Positions 9,047-18,801 are shown, numbered from the stretch's first letter. The stretch: 64,000 nucleotides of DNA from DAOULT01 sp964646625 (GCA_964646625.1 CAZYHC010000004.1:108446-172445); one strand, 5' to 3'. Notes: generated by a model from the letters alone, not told the origin. Made by a program: numbers and translations.

Positions 9047-10521
9047 TTTTTCTCTTTTTCTTCTCTCCAGAGAGCAACCACCGCACCCCCAAGCCCCCAA
9101 AAGTAGAGAGAAATCAAAGGGTCTTCAAAGGCCGGCGAAGCAAACCCCTCAATGACAAGCACCACCCAGGCAAACATCCCCCCCAGGGCCAGGCTCTTGA
9201 GAAAAGGCTGGGAGGTTTTTCCATAAACGGAACTAAACATCCTGAAGAGGAAATACAAAACTCCCCCAAAGGCCAGAAACCCGAACAGGCCGCCTTCCCC
9301 CAGAGTCCGTATCCAGTCAGACTCAAGCTGGGATAAATCCATTCCAAACCAGTGGAAGGAGTATTGTTCGTAGATGGGGCTGCGGAAAAGCATAGAAATC
9401 CATCCTCCGTAGCGTCCAGGCCCTACTCCCAGCCAGGGATAGTCGGAAAGCACTTCCAGAGTTTTGGCCCAGAAATAGAGTCTCAGCTCTCCCCAGAACA
9501 TCCCTGGGTGAAGGTAGCCACCTCCGAGGTTTAGTAACCCTTCTCGCACGCTTGTTAAGCGTCCCCCCAACTCCTCTCGTAAGGGTTCGGAAGTAGCCAG
9601 GGCGGTGGAAACGCCTACCACTACTATCAGAATGATGATCAGGGACAGGAAAATCGCTCTTTTTGACCGTATCCGTAAACTGATGAAAAACAAAGAGAGG
9701 ATGAAAGCCACCCATGACACTCTTGATACGGCCAGGATCAGCGCCAGAGCCATGAGGGTGATAATGATTGTTAGCCTGTCTCTTTTTTCCCAACCTTTCT
9801 CGATATGAAGCCCAAGCCCTATGGGGAGAACGAAGGTCATGAAGTGTCCCAGGTGAGCGGGATGATTGAAAACGGATACCATCCTGGGAATCCCGGCCCT
9901 GATAGGAGAGCTCAGCCCCAGGGCGTTGGTGAACCTTTCTCCCAGAATGAATTGAAGGAGGGCTATCACCGCTATCGCGGTGGAGACGTAGAGTAAAAGG
10001 ATAATGAAACGTTTGACCCGCGGTAACGAAAGATTCAGGTTGCTACAAATGTAAAACATCAAAACGCTCTTTAAAGTGGCGTAAAGGCCGAGAGCCATGA
10101 CCAGGGGAGGGACTTCGTTGAGCAGCGCCGAAATCAGGGAAAGGCCCAGGAAGGCCGCCAGGGGCAGATCGAGAGGCCCTCCCCAGAAAGGTTCTCCCCT
10201 GGCGCTCTTTCTCAGGAACAATACCAGGAGCAAGACGATGGTGGAAACTTCATCGGCGTATTTTATGGGAAACCATCTCTGCCACAGGTATTGCTGGAAA
10301 GGGATGATGATCAGGAAGAGCAACGCTACAGTGTATTCCGGTAGTTGGAGTACGAAGATGAAAGCTACCAGGGCGATGAGCGCCATAATTACCCATAAAA
10401 GAGAGAAGTAGGATAAGGCCACGAACACAATCGCGACCGCGAACAGGGCCAGGAGTGGAAAAAGGACGTATTCGGAAAAGAGCAATTTTTTCGTGGCTTC
10501 AAGTTTCACTGTTTTTCTCAC
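9043..10521 (-). CDS. O-antigen ligase / Wzy-like polymerase (Wzy_C domain)
   Basis: The 492-residue protein has about 11-12 membrane segments, a VSVFNHPAHLGHFMTFVLPI segment (residues about 212-231), a large external loop with PWLGVGPGRYGG (residues about 369-380) and a C-terminal EDPLISLYFWGLGGA helix. This is the Wzy_C arrangement of O-antigen ligases and polymerases. It should act on lipid-linked oligosaccharide at the periplasmic or outer face. The listed GTG start at 10521 lies inside the 3' end of the TPR gene (23-nt overlap). A second GTG four codons later is equally possible. It is translationally coupled (ATGA) to the downstream GT4. Confidence 0.85.
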   Translation of the reverse strand: MRKTVKLEATKKLLFSEYVLFPLLALFAVAIVFVALSYFSLLWVIMALIALVAFIFVLQLPEYTVALLFLIIIPFQQYLWQRWFPIKYADEVSTIVLLLVLFLRKSARGEPFWGGPLDLPLAAFLGLSLISALLNEVPPLVMALGLYATLKSVLMFYICSNLNLSLPRVKRFIILLLYVSTAIAVIALLQFILGERFTNALGLSSPIRAGIPRMVSVFNHPAHLGHFMTFVLPIGLGLHIEKGWEKRDRLTIIITLMALALILAVSRVSWVAFILSLFFISLRIRSKRAIFLSLIIILIVVVGVSTALATSEPLREELGGRLTSVREGLLNLGGGYLHPGMFWGELRLYFWAKTLEVLSDYPWLGVGPGRYGGWISMLFRSPIYEQYSFHWFGMDLSQLESDWIRTLGEGGLFGFLAFGGVLYFLFRMFSSVYGKTSQPFLKSLALGGMFAWVVLVIEGFASPAFEDPLISLYFWGLGGAVVALWREEKEKK

Positions 10522-11551
10522 TCCTTATTTGCTCTAACTGCTGACGTGCGCGTGCATTTTCAGGGTCCAAACTCAGCACCTTTTCGTAGTATTTTGCGGC
10601 CTGTTCCGGGTTTCCCGTCTCCAGGTGGAGGTCGGCCAGAGCAAGACAGGCGTGCTTGGTTGGGTCCGCTTCGATTGCTTTTTCCAGTTCCTCTCGCGCT
10701 TCGGCCTCGTTTCCGAACTGAAGAAAGGCGTGAGCTTTATAATAATGGGCATCCGACCGCTGACGTGCGGTGGCGGCGACTTGTAAAGCTTTTTCGAAAA
10801 AATACAAAGCCCGCTCTTGTTCCTCCCTTTCCTCCTTCTTAAGGGCTATGCTTCCCAGGTCAACATAGGCGGCCCAAGTCCACCACATGAATCCATTGGC
10901 AGGATCGAGGGCGATCGTTTCCTGAAAGTACTTTTCGGCGGTGGGGATGTCTTCGACGTTCTGCCAGTAAATTAATCCCAGCCAGTGATAGGCCTGAACC
11001 TTAACCCCTTTGAACTCTTCTTCTCCGGCGTACTGCGCCGCCAGTTTCAGATTATCGATGGCCTTCTGGTAATCCCCCAGCGAGCGGTAGAGCAACCCCA
11101 GCCTCAGATAGACCGGGGGGTTTTCCGGGTCCAGGGAGAGGGCCAGAGATAGAATCCGCTCGGCTTCCTGAGGGTTTCTGCTGAGATTATCGTTTCCCTC
11201 CTTGACCAGCCAGTTGGTAACCTCCTCCACGTTTCCGATAAGAGTTTTGAGATGAGTAAAGGTTTGCAGAGCCTCGGCGTATTTACGCCGCAGCACGTAA
11301 GTTTTTCCCAGGTCCAGGTAGAGTCTGGGGTCGTCTGCCAGGTATTTTTCTGCCTCTTCCAGAAAGCCCTCCGCTTTTTGCAGGCGTTCTTCACCTTCGG
11401 AAGAGCCGAGATAGGCTTTATGCCATTCCAGCCGGCCCAGATTGGCGTAAAGGGTGCCGAGCAATAAGCGGTGCTGGGCCACAAGGAGAAGCAGCAGGAA
11501 ACCACCCAGCAGCCAGAGCCTTGCCCCGGAAAGCGTCCTAAGCAACTTCAT
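10499..11551 (-). CDS. Membrane-anchored TPR protein
   Basis: This 350-residue protein has an N-terminal membrane anchor (LWLLGGFLLLLLVAQHRLLL) and then repeated 34-residue helical units. Recognisable TPR cores are RLYLDLGKTYVLRRKYAEAL, PVYLRLGLLYRSLGDYQKAI and EQAAKYYEKVLSLDPENARA. TPR proteins serve as scaffolds and are common next to Wzy proteins in exopolysaccharide loci. The ATG at 11551 overlaps the stop of the AsnB gene (ATGA), and its own 3' end overlaps the ligase gene. It probably organises the polymerase complex on the outer face of the membrane. That role is inferred from context only. Confidence 0.85.
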   Translation of the reverse strand: MKLLRTLSGARLWLLGGFLLLLLVAQHRLLLGTLYANLGRLEWHKAYLGSSEGEERLQKAEGFLEEAEKYLADDPRLYLDLGKTYVLRRKYAEALQTFTHLKTLIGNVEEVTNWLVKEGNDNLSRNPQEAERILSLALSLDPENPPVYLRLGLLYRSLGDYQKAIDNLKLAAQYAGEEEFKGVKVQAYHWLGLIYWQNVEDIPTAEKYFQETIALDPANGFMWWTWAAYVDLGSIALKKEEREEQERALYFFEKALQVAATARQRSDAHYYKAHAFLQFGNEAEAREELEKAIEADPTKHACLALADLHLETGNPEQAAKYYEKVLSLDPENARARQQLEQIRSEKNSET

Positions 11552-13446
11552 AATTTTCCAAACTCATTCTCTATGTACATTCTATGCCAGATTTCGAGAT
11601 TCAACAGCAGCCAGATGTGCGGGCCGTAATCTACCTGGCCCGAGAGGTGCTGGTCGAAAATGGCGTTAATGGCCTGTTGATTCAGGCCGTAAGCTTTTGC
11701 CGCCTTACCCTCGGCTACCAGCAGCTCGTGAGCCAGATGATACAGGTCCTCCCGAAACCATTCGGGTATAGGGATGCCGAAACCCTGCTTCTTTTTCTGG
11801 GTGGTCTGGGTGGGAAGATGATTTCTTAGCACCCGGCGCAGGATGGACTTGGTTTCCCAGCCATTAAGTTTCAGCCACGGGGGAACGGTAGCCATGAATT
11901 CAACCAGTTTATGGTCCAGGAAAGGGACCCTCACCTCCAATGAGTTGGCCATGCTCATCCTGTCCACTTTGACCAGCATGTCGTTTAGCAGGTGAAAGCG
12001 GGCGTCAAGGTACGCCAGGCGGTCGAAAGGCTGGTACCCGAACGGCGCAATCTTGCGCAGCCTCTCACCAATCGGGTCCTCTGCTCGGATTCCAGCCGGG
12101 AACAGCCTGGTCAGCATCTCATCCCTGAAAATCGACATTTTACTGGTGTACCTGTCCCGAAAGGGCAAACGACTGTCTTGAATCCGTTTGTGCCACCTGT
12201 TTAAATCGTAGCGGTATCTGGTGGGCGAGCACCAGGCCAGAACGCCAACCAGCGAAGGGATGAGCCCCTGGCCCAAGATAGAAGGCAGCCGTCTATACAT
12301 CTCGGCGAACTTAAACCCTTGATAGATGGTATAACCGGCCATGGTTTCATCACCACCGTCGCCAGATAGAATGACCGTGACATTTTCACGAGCTATTTTG
12401 GAGACGTAGTAGGTAGGAATGGCTGACGAGTCGCCGAAGGGCTCGTCGAAGTGCCACACCAGTTTGGTCAGCAGTTCCAGCAAATCTTCCATGTCCGCGG
12501 CCGTCACCACCCGGAGGTGATGTCTGGTGCGGCAGTGTTTGGCTACTCTTTCCGCATCGGCTGATTCGTCGTACCTTTTCTCCTGGAAGCCGATGGTGAA
12601 GGTGTTGACCGGCTCTTTGCTGGTTTTACTCATGTAAGCCACTATTGCGCTGGAGTCCACCCCTCCGCTCAGAAAAGCGCCCAGCGGAACGTCGCTCATT
12701 AACCTGATGCGCACCGCTTCCTCCAAAAGAGCACCCAGTTGCCCTTCGTATTCCTCCCGGCTCAGGTCGTAATTTTCCTCAAAAGCCAAATCCCAATACT
12801 CTTTGAGTGTAATGCTACCATTCTCATAAACCAAAATATGTCCGGCCGGTAATTTGTGTACATGCTTATAAACAGTGAGCGGCTCAGGAATGAAAGAGTA
12901 CCTGAAGAACAGGGGTAAGGCGTCAGGGTTGACCTCTCGCAAGGTGGGAGCGCAGAGCAGAATGGCTTTAATTTCCGAACCGAAAACCAACTTTCCGTCA
13001 GCGAAGGCATAGAACAGAGGCTTGATGCCTAACCTGTCGCGGGCCAGGATCAGTTTTCTGGCTTCTCGGTCCCACAGGGCAATGGCGAACATCCCACGCA
13101 GAAAATGCACAAAATCCTGGCCGTGTTCCTCGTAGAGGTGCACGATGACTTCGGTGTCGGTTTTGGTGCGGAAAACGTGACCACCAGCCTCCAAATCTTT
13201 TTTAAGGTCCGGGTAGTTGTAGATTTCGCCGTTGTAGACCACCACCACGCTTCTATCCTCGTTGTAGATAGGTTGTTTGCCGCTGCTGAGGTCGATGATG
13301 CTCAACCGCCTCATGCCTAACCCCACGTTGCCCTCGACGAAGAAGCCATCATCATCCGGGCCACGATGAGCCAGGGCGTGGGTCATAGTCTCTAACAACG
13401 TTCTATCAACCTGCGTATTATCGATCAGGCCGCATATTCCACACAT
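11548..13446 (-). CDS. AsnB-type glutamine-dependent amidotransferase (copy 1)
   Basis: This 632-residue protein starts MCGICGLID, so removal of Met leaves the nucleophilic Cys of a class II glutaminase domain. HRGPDD, NGEIYN and the C-terminal ATP-pyrophosphatase motif GAFLSGGVDSSAIVAYM are intact, as is LSGDGGDETMAGY. The protein can therefore hydrolyse Gln, channel ammonia and adenylate a carboxylate. Within polysaccharide loci such AsnB homologues (for example WbpS-like proteins) amidate uronic acids rather than aspartate. Three copies in one locus support that reading. It lies 5 nt downstream of a GT4 gene and overlaps the TPR gene. Confidence 0.9.
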   Translation of the reverse strand: MCGICGLIDNTQVDRTLLETMTHALAHRGPDDDGFFVEGNVGLGMRRLSIIDLSSGKQPIYNEDRSVVVVYNGEIYNYPDLKKDLEAGGHVFRTKTDTEVIVHLYEEHGQDFVHFLRGMFAIALWDREARKLILARDRLGIKPLFYAFADGKLVFGSEIKAILLCAPTLREVNPDALPLFFRYSFIPEPLTVYKHVHKLPAGHILVYENGSITLKEYWDLAFEENYDLSREEYEGQLGALLEEAVRIRLMSDVPLGAFLSGGVDSSAIVAYMSKTSKEPVNTFTIGFQEKRYDESADAERVAKHCRTRHHLRVVTAADMEDLLELLTKLVWHFDEPFGDSSAIPTYYVSKIARENVTVILSGDGGDETMAGYTIYQGFKFAEMYRRLPSILGQGLIPSLVGVLAWCSPTRYRYDLNRWHKRIQDSRLPFRDRYTSKMSIFRDEMLTRLFPAGIRAEDPIGERLRKIAPFGYQPFDRLAYLDARFHLLNDMLVKVDRMSMANSLEVRVPFLDHKLVEFMATVPPWLKLNGWETKSILRRVLRNHLPTQTTQKKKQGFGIPIPEWFREDLYHLAHELLVAEGKAAKAYGLNQQAINAIFDQHLSGQVDYGPHIWLLLNLEIWHRMYIENEFGKL

Positions 13447-13451
13447 TATAA

Positions 13452-14576
13452 TTATACCATTAGTTGCGTAAATAACGCAATATACTGATGAATAATCGTT
13501 TTTATATCGTGTTCCCTGGCAAAATACTCTCTGGCCCTGTTTCCCATCGTGCGGCGCAGGCTCTCGTCCTCGTACAGCCGCCTGATGTCCCCGGCCATCT
13601 GCTCTACCGTTTTGGAGTGAAAGCCCAGCTTATGGCGGCTGATGATTTCGTTGGGATCGTTCTGCAAGGTCACGGTGGGGATGCCCATGCGCCAGGCCTG
13701 AAGATAGGTATTAGGGAACCCCTCGATATTTTCCACTCCGTCGTTAGCGATGGTGGTGTTGAGCAGCACAAAGGCCGACTTCAGTCTCGAAGATACCTCC
13801 GCAAAGGGCACGAACCCCCTGAAATCCACGTTCGGTATCTGGCTGGCCTGTTCCTGGAGCGCGGCGAAGTAGCTACGGTCGTTTCTATATGGCCCGCCGA
13901 TGATTTCAAACCGCACCTCCGGCATCCGTCTGGCGAGTTCAAAGACCACCTCCACCCCTTTGTATCTAATCATCGTGCCTATCCAGATGGCCTTGTCGCT
14001 CGCAATCCCCTCCTGGTCAGGATAGAGCTCCATGGCGTTTTTGATCACCACGCTCTCCAGGCCGTAATTCTGCCGCAGCAACCCCCGCTGGTATTCCGTC
14101 TGAGTGATGATCGCCGAGGCCTCAGCCAGCGTTTTGTAGTAGAAAAAGAGATAAAGGCCCCTCAAGCGTGTCGCTTTGCCTCTGTGGGCGTCATGGTTCG
14201 AGGACAGAGCGAAGACCAGCTTTTTACCGTATCTCTGGCAGTAATACCACAAGATCCCCGCCAACCTGGAAACGCCCCGTAGATAGTATATATCTGCGTC
14301 AGCTTTTCTCAGCGCCTGCCAGATGGAGAGGGCTTGCTTTAGTTTGTTTCGGCGGTGGCGATCATAGGCGAATACTGCAAAAGAGCCGATCTTTTCAAAC
14401 TTACCTTGCCCGTAATCCTCGGTTACAAAAGAAATTTGAAAACCGTGTTTGACCAGTTCTTTAGCAATTAAGTACTGCTGCACCTCTGCTCCACCGACGA
14501 TGGGTATATCCTCCCGTCCGGCCAGGAGGGGGTAGATATCACCGCAAAAGAAACAGAGTCGGATTTCCTTGTTCAT
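13452..14576 (-). CDS. GT4-family glycosyltransferase
   Basis: The 374-residue protein has the GT-B pattern. Its N-terminal half includes PIVGGAEVQQYLIAKELVKH (GGAE motif common in GT4), with a KLVFALSSNHDAHRG region, AIWIGTMIRYKGVEVVFELA starting the donor half, and FPNTYLQAWRMGIPTVTL (residues about 313-330) at the donor-binding position. Here the first acidic residue lies in the preceding GVENIEG, so the E-x7-E pattern is less regular. The ATG follows GAGGGAAA. It belongs to the operon running from 13.4 to 8 kb. Donor and acceptor are unknown. Confidence 0.85.
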   Translation of the reverse strand: MNKEIRLCFFCGDIYPLLAGREDIPIVGGAEVQQYLIAKELVKHGFQISFVTEDYGQGKFEKIGSFAVFAYDRHRRNKLKQALSIWQALRKADADIYYLRGVSRLAGILWYYCQRYGKKLVFALSSNHDAHRGKATRLRGLYLFFYYKTLAEASAIITQTEYQRGLLRQNYGLESVVIKNAMELYPDQEGIASDKAIWIGTMIRYKGVEVVFELARRMPEVRFEIIGGPYRNDRSYFAALQEQASQIPNVDFRGFVPFAEVSSRLKSAFVLLNTTIANDGVENIEGFPNTYLQAWRMGIPTVTLQNDPNEIISRHKLGFHSKTVEQMAGDIRRLYEDESLRRTMGNRAREYFAREHDIKTIIHQYIALFTQLMV

Positions 14577-14629
14577 TTTCCCTCATTTAGAACTCGCTCG
14601 ACAACAGCGACAGGTCAGGCGTCTGGCTT

Positions 14630-15625
14630 TTACTTTGGCTTCGTGCCTCTTCCCCCAATGCCGGTGAACCCGTAATGCACCTCGAGGTCTACAAGACCGG
14701 CCTCTTCATGCCAACTTCTGAACGTTTTGAGAGTTTGGGGCTTATCATACATCGGGGAAAGCATGTCAAAAGTATCCAGGTATGCCCACTCTTTTAGAAT
14801 GGCGTCATCAGCGTTCGGAAGCATCTTGGAATAATCCGCAATAAGCAATCTCCAGTTAATGGCGTATCCTATCTTGGGAATCCTCCGTATGACTTTTGCC
14901 AGCGGCCACATGAAGTCAATGTATTTCCTTAGAGCTTTGTAGAGCTTTTCTGGATCTCTGCCCCTTGTGAAAGGGCGTACCCAGTACTTCGTGCCCAAGA
15001 GCCAGTGCCTGAGGTCCTTTACGTACACGTCGGATGCTATTTTCCCACCAGGCTTCAAACACTCCACGATAGCAAAAAACGTTTTTTTCGGATCGGGGGT
15101 ATGCTGTAGGACCCCGAAACAGAAGGCTTTGTCAAAAAAGTCCCTGCGGAACGGCATTTCATAAACGTCGGCCTGAACGAGCAGCAAATTCTCATGATGC
15201 CCGTTCGACCTGTAGTTAGCTTCCACGGCGTTGGAATAGTCGAAAGAAACGACGGTCGCTCCAGTCTCGAAGGCGTGCCTGGTAAACCGCCCGGAACCAC
15301 TGCCCACCTCCAGGATGATTTCACCATGCAAATCCCAACCCCACTTCGTCTCCTTCTCAAACCGCTCTCTGGAGATGGAGAACCCTGAACTTTCATCGTA
15401 CTGAGTTCTGCTATGGATAGTCCATTCAAGGCCAAAACTCTCAGCGTAATTTTCCTGGGAGACGAAACGAGGAATGAAGTTGACAATTGGATATTCATTT
15501 CCAGAGGATGGCTCGATCAGGCCCCCCTCTTTTATTCTGGCGTTCTCGACCACGGAAGAGTCCTTGATTTGTAATGGTCGCCTGGTTTCAGGACAAACCA
15601 GTAGGCTCAGGTGATCTACTATCAT
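14630..15625 (-). CDS. SAM-dependent methyltransferase with degenerate Trm112-like N-terminus
   Basis: The 331-residue protein begins with a Trm112-like beta region (SLLVCPETRRPLQI through EYPIVNFIPRF, residues about 7-54) that keeps only one Cys, so it probably does not bind zinc. The methyltransferase domain follows, with motif I IILEVGSGSGRFTRHAFETG (residues about 99-118) and KAFCFGVLQHTPDPKKTFF. This domain order is frequent in methyltransferases of polysaccharide clusters. The substrate is unknown. A 193-nt gap upstream contains broken gene ends (see 15650-15800). Confidence 0.82.
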   Translation of the reverse strand: MIVDHLSLLVCPETRRPLQIKDSSVVENARIKEGGLIEPSSGNEYPIVNFIPRFVSQENYAESFGLEWTIHSRTQYDESSGFSISRERFEKETKWGWDLHGEIILEVGSGSGRFTRHAFETGATVVSFDYSNAVEANYRSNGHHENLLLVQADVYEMPFRRDFFDKAFCFGVLQHTPDPKKTFFAIVECLKPGGKIASDVYVKDLRHWLLGTKYWVRPFTRGRDPEKLYKALRKYIDFMWPLAKVIRRIPKIGYAINWRLLIADYSKMLPNADDAILKEWAYLDTFDMLSPMYDKPQTLKTFRSWHEEAGLVDLEVHYGFTGIGGRGTKPK

Positions 15626-15649
15626 CGCTGGAGCTGCGTTCCTTTCTGG

Positions 15650-15800
15650 CTTTATGCCCCCGAATCGCGCCGTTGCCCTGGACTTAGCGCTTCACTCTGA
15701 GTCTGCTATAAGAAGTGATATCTGCATTCCGCGAAAAGGCTTTCGTTCATCCTGCACTCGCCCCTTCTTGAAAATACGAATGAAGGTATAGTTTGTTAAT
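15650..15800 (-). pseudogene. Remnant of a DegT 3' end joined to a methyltransferase 5' end
   Basis: Leftward translation gives SYFQEGASAG-stop, with an overlapping ATGA start at 15750 reading MNESLFAECRYHF before an in-frame stop. The intact junction at 27433-27436 reads SYFQEAARAG-stop overlapping MNESLFEEFRRHF. The nucleotide run around 15731-15776 matches 27421-27466 with few changes. Only about 50-100 nt remain recognisable. The remaining bases of this gap show no other gene. Confidence 0.75.
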
Positions 15801-15818
15801 AGATGAACTCAGGAAGTC

Positions 15819-16715
15819 CTACATTTTTTGGGCAATTATTACTCGATTGTGGTCTCTAACCTGAATTATATCTAAAATCTCAAATCCTTGTTCTATCATT
15901 GGGAAAATATAGGATTCCAATAAATATACTCTCATTTGAGCCATGAAATCATGTTTTGGCAAATATTCACTATGACAGGGAGGAACAGTCATTAAATTCC
16001 ATTTTAATTTAAGTTCATAATTATACTTGGGTCTCCTTATTAGGTTTAAAACTCTTTTTATTATATCTTTTAAAAAAGATTTACACACTGATGTTACAGA
16101 TGTGTTCATATTAACGTCAAAAAACTGCCAAATATGATTTAAGGTTACCGGTACAGTATGAACCATAATACCACCGGTGCGCATCACTCGGTGTAGCTCT
16201 GCAATACACTGTTCAAGTTGAGGGACATGCTCAAGAACATATTCAGAATAGACAAAATCAATGCTATTGCTATCAATCTTCAAATCATTTAGATAAGAAT
16301 GTCTGAAGTCAATTTTGTCCAATCCTAGTCCATGATTAATAATATATTTTGCAAAATCGATGCAGGTCTCAAAATAACCATCAATATTGGAAAAATATGG
16401 TTCGGGAATATCTGTAGCGATTAATGACTTACAAAACGGTAGTAAGAGTAACGTTTTAAAACCAAACCCACAACCAATTTCAAGCCCTATCTCATATTGT
16501 TTTGTTTTAAAATATTGAGATCTTAAAGTTCTGATAGCCCTGAACTCGTTAGTTCTAATTCGGAAGTAATCTGGAGATATAGCAAATTGGCCGTAGTGAC
16601 TGGAAAAATAATCGCAAAGCTGCTTTTCATAGTCATATTGCTGTTTAGAACTGCCTATCTCTAATTCAAATAATTTTTTGATCTCATCTGGAAATTCAAT
16701 ATCAACTAATTCCAT
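15819..16715 (-). CDS. SAM-dependent methyltransferase, AT-rich and probably acquired
   Basis: From the ATG at 16715 the protein has 298 residues starting MELVDIEFPDEIKKLFELE. Motif I is IGLEIGCGFGFKTLLLLPF, and SIDFVYSEYVLEHVPQLEQC and MRTGGIMVHTVPVTLNHIW fit motifs of the Methyltransf_11 group. The gene is markedly richer in AT than the flanking AsnB and methyltransferase genes, suggesting recent transfer. A start 11 codons earlier (16748) is open but lacks a ribosome site. GAGAAG lies before 16715. The target sugar is unknown. It sits next to the DegT/methyltransferase remnant. Confidence 0.78.
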   Translation of the reverse strand: MELVDIEFPDEIKKLFELEIGSSKQQYDYEKQLCDYFSSHYGQFAISPDYFRIRTNEFRAIRTLRSQYFKTKQYEIGLEIGCGFGFKTLLLLPFCKSLIATDIPEPYFSNIDGYFETCIDFAKYIINHGLGLDKIDFRHSYLNDLKIDSNSIDFVYSEYVLEHVPQLEQCIAELHRVMRTGGIMVHTVPVTLNHIWQFFDVNMNTSVTSVCKSFLKDIIKRVLNLIRRPKYNYELKLKWNLMTVPPCHSEYLPKHDFMAQMRVYLLESYIFPMIEQGFEILDIIQVRDHNRVIIAQKM

Positions 16716-16909
16716 GATAGCGCTTCTCTTTTCCAATCGAAAAAGCAATCTTCATCCTGAGGGTAAAAAACGCTCTCCCAAATCATCAATAACTTTTTCT
16801 GTTTCTCTTCGGACCTTGCCAATTGATTTTCGCCTGTAACGTCCTCCATGCTTACGATAAATGGCATTAATGCAGAAACTGCTGTCCCAATTCTGAGTTG
16901 CCGGTTCAC
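16706..16909 (-). other. Small open frame of unknown status (GTG start, 67 codons)
   Basis: Between AsnB copy 2 and the AT-rich methyltransferase a GTG at 16909 opens 67 codons ending 10 nt inside the methyltransferase start region. A later ATG at the segment MEDVTGENQLARSEEKQKK is also possible. The product is polar and matches no family I recognise. The frame may be a decayed gene end left by the same rearrangement that brought the methyltransferase. Confidence 0.25.
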
Positions 16910-16922
16910 GGCCTGCGTTCTT

Positions 16923-18791
16923 TCACCGGTCCAGATAGCACCGATACCACTCCTCGAAAAACAGCAGTGCCCATATCTTGGCGCTGAAATCTCTCATGCC
17001 CCGCTGGTGGTTGTTCAGGATAGATTCAATGCAGGCCCGGTTGAACAGGCCGCGCTGGCTGGTACGCCGATCCAGCAACACTTCTTTAGCGTAGTCATGC
17101 AGTTCCTTTCGGAACCAGTGGCGGAGGGGCACCCCAAAACCCATCTTGCGGCGATAGAGAATCTCGTCGGGCACAAGCCCCTCCATCGTCTTCTTCAGGA
17201 TGTATTTCCTCTCGTAGCCTTGCATCTTCAACTCGGCAGGGATGGTGGCCGCAAACTCCAGCACCTCGTGATCCAGCAGTGGCACCCTGGTCTCCAGAGA
17301 GTTGAGCATGCTGGTCCTGTCTACTTTGACCAGGCCGTCCTCTGGCAGGTAGGTCATGGTGTCCACGTACTGGAGTTGAGAGAGATAATCGAGACCCTGC
17401 GCCTGGTCGAAATAGCCCTGCAAAAATCGCCTCTGCCCATCTCTCAACTCGCTTCGCACCTCATCGGTCAGCAGGGCCAGCCTTGACTGTTCCGGGAATA
17501 TGGACACGGCTTCTATGTAGCGTCCCGTGGGGGAGAGCGAGGCGCGTCTGGTGAGCCCCTTGCCCTTGACGTATTCGGGGAGCAGGCGATGCATCGTGCC
17601 AAAGACCACCCGCCGCAGGGTCAATGGCAACCAATCAAGGCGACGATGCTCCTTTACCGCCTGTTCATAGCGATTATACCCGGCAAAGGTTTCGTCCCCG
17701 CCGTCGCCGGATAGACAAACGGTAACGTATTCCCTGGCCAGCCTGGAGACGTAGTAGGTAGGAATGGCCGAAGAGTCGGCGAAGGGTTCGTCGAACTGCC
17801 AGACCAACCGGGGCAGAACTTCCAGGGCGTCCGGCCTTACAACGAACTCGTGGTGGTCGGTGCCGAACCGTTCGGCCACCATGCGGGCGTGCCTCAGCTC
17901 GCTGAAGTCCTCCTCCTCGAAGCCGACGGAGAAGGTCTTGACCGGCTGGTCCATGACCTGGCTCATGAGAGCCACCACCGTGCTGGAGTCAATGCCGCCG
18001 CTCAGAAAAGCGCCCAGCGGCACGTCGCTCATCAGGCGGATCTTCACCGCCTCCCGGAGCAGTTCCAGCAGCCTCTCGCGGTAATACTCTTCGGGGTGAG
18101 CACCACCCTCAGCCCCAAAGCGCAGATCCCAGTAACGGTGGATGGTGGTGCGCCCATTTTTGTGCACCAGGACGTGTCCGGGAGGTAGCTTCTTGAGGCC
18201 CGCAAAGATGGTCTGGGGAGCAGGAACGTACTGATACTTCAGATAGCTGTCCAGGGCCGCCAGGTCAAGCTCCCGCCGCACGCCCTCCGCTTCCAGAATG
18301 GCCTTAATCTCCGAGGCGAAGACGAGCCTGTTATCGTCCATAAGATAGCTGAGGGGCTTGATGCCCATCCGGTCGCGGGCCAGCATCAGGCAGCGTTCCC
18401 TTTCGTCCCAGAGGGCGAAAGCAAACGCGCCGCGCAGCTTCTGCACGCAATCCGGGCCGTACTCCTCGTAGGCGTGAATGATGACCTCGGTATCGCTGCG
18501 GGTCTTGAAAAGGTGTCCTTTCCTGGACAGGTCTTCTCGTAGCTCCGGGAAGTTGTAGACCTCGCCGTTGTACACGATCCAGATCGTGCCGTCCTCGTTG
18601 CACATCGGCTGCTGGCCGGTGCTGAGGTCGATGATATTCAGCCGCCGGTGGCCCAGGCCGAGGTTGCCCTCCAGGTACAGGCCCTCTTCGTCCGGCCCGC
18701 GGTGGCGCATCACGTCGCGCATCCGTTGGAGCATATCCCCCTCCACCGGCTGGCCCGAGCCAAAATTATAAATGCCACAAATGCCGCACAT
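16923..18791 (-). CDS. AsnB-type glutamine-dependent amidotransferase (copy 2)
   Basis: This 622-residue protein starts MCGICGIYNFG with the class II glutaminase Cys at position 2, HRGPDEEG near residue 34 and NGEVYNFPELREDL. The synthetase half has GAFLSGGIDSSTVVALM and LSGDGGDETFAGYNRY. It aligns with copies 1 and 3 along its whole length. A GAGGAG ribosome site lies 7 nt before the ATG. It is followed at the 5' side by a GT4 gene with a 10-nt gap. Its likely role is amidation of a carboxyl sugar in the repeat unit (inference); free asparagine synthesis is the alternative. Confidence 0.9.
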   Translation of the reverse strand: MCGICGIYNFGSGQPVEGDMLQRMRDVMRHRGPDEEGLYLEGNLGLGHRRLNIIDLSTGQQPMCNEDGTIWIVYNGEVYNFPELREDLSRKGHLFKTRSDTEVIIHAYEEYGPDCVQKLRGAFAFALWDERERCLMLARDRMGIKPLSYLMDDNRLVFASEIKAILEAEGVRRELDLAALDSYLKYQYVPAPQTIFAGLKKLPPGHVLVHKNGRTTIHRYWDLRFGAEGGAHPEEYYRERLLELLREAVKIRLMSDVPLGAFLSGGIDSSTVVALMSQVMDQPVKTFSVGFEEEDFSELRHARMVAERFGTDHHEFVVRPDALEVLPRLVWQFDEPFADSSAIPTYYVSRLAREYVTVCLSGDGGDETFAGYNRYEQAVKEHRRLDWLPLTLRRVVFGTMHRLLPEYVKGKGLTRRASLSPTGRYIEAVSIFPEQSRLALLTDEVRSELRDGQRRFLQGYFDQAQGLDYLSQLQYVDTMTYLPEDGLVKVDRTSMLNSLETRVPLLDHEVLEFAATIPAELKMQGYERKYILKKTMEGLVPDEILYRRKMGFGVPLRHWFRKELHDYAKEVLLDRRTSQRGLFNRACIESILNNHQRGMRDFSAKIWALLFFEEWYRCYLDR

Positions 18792-18801
18792 ATCAATCTC
18801 C

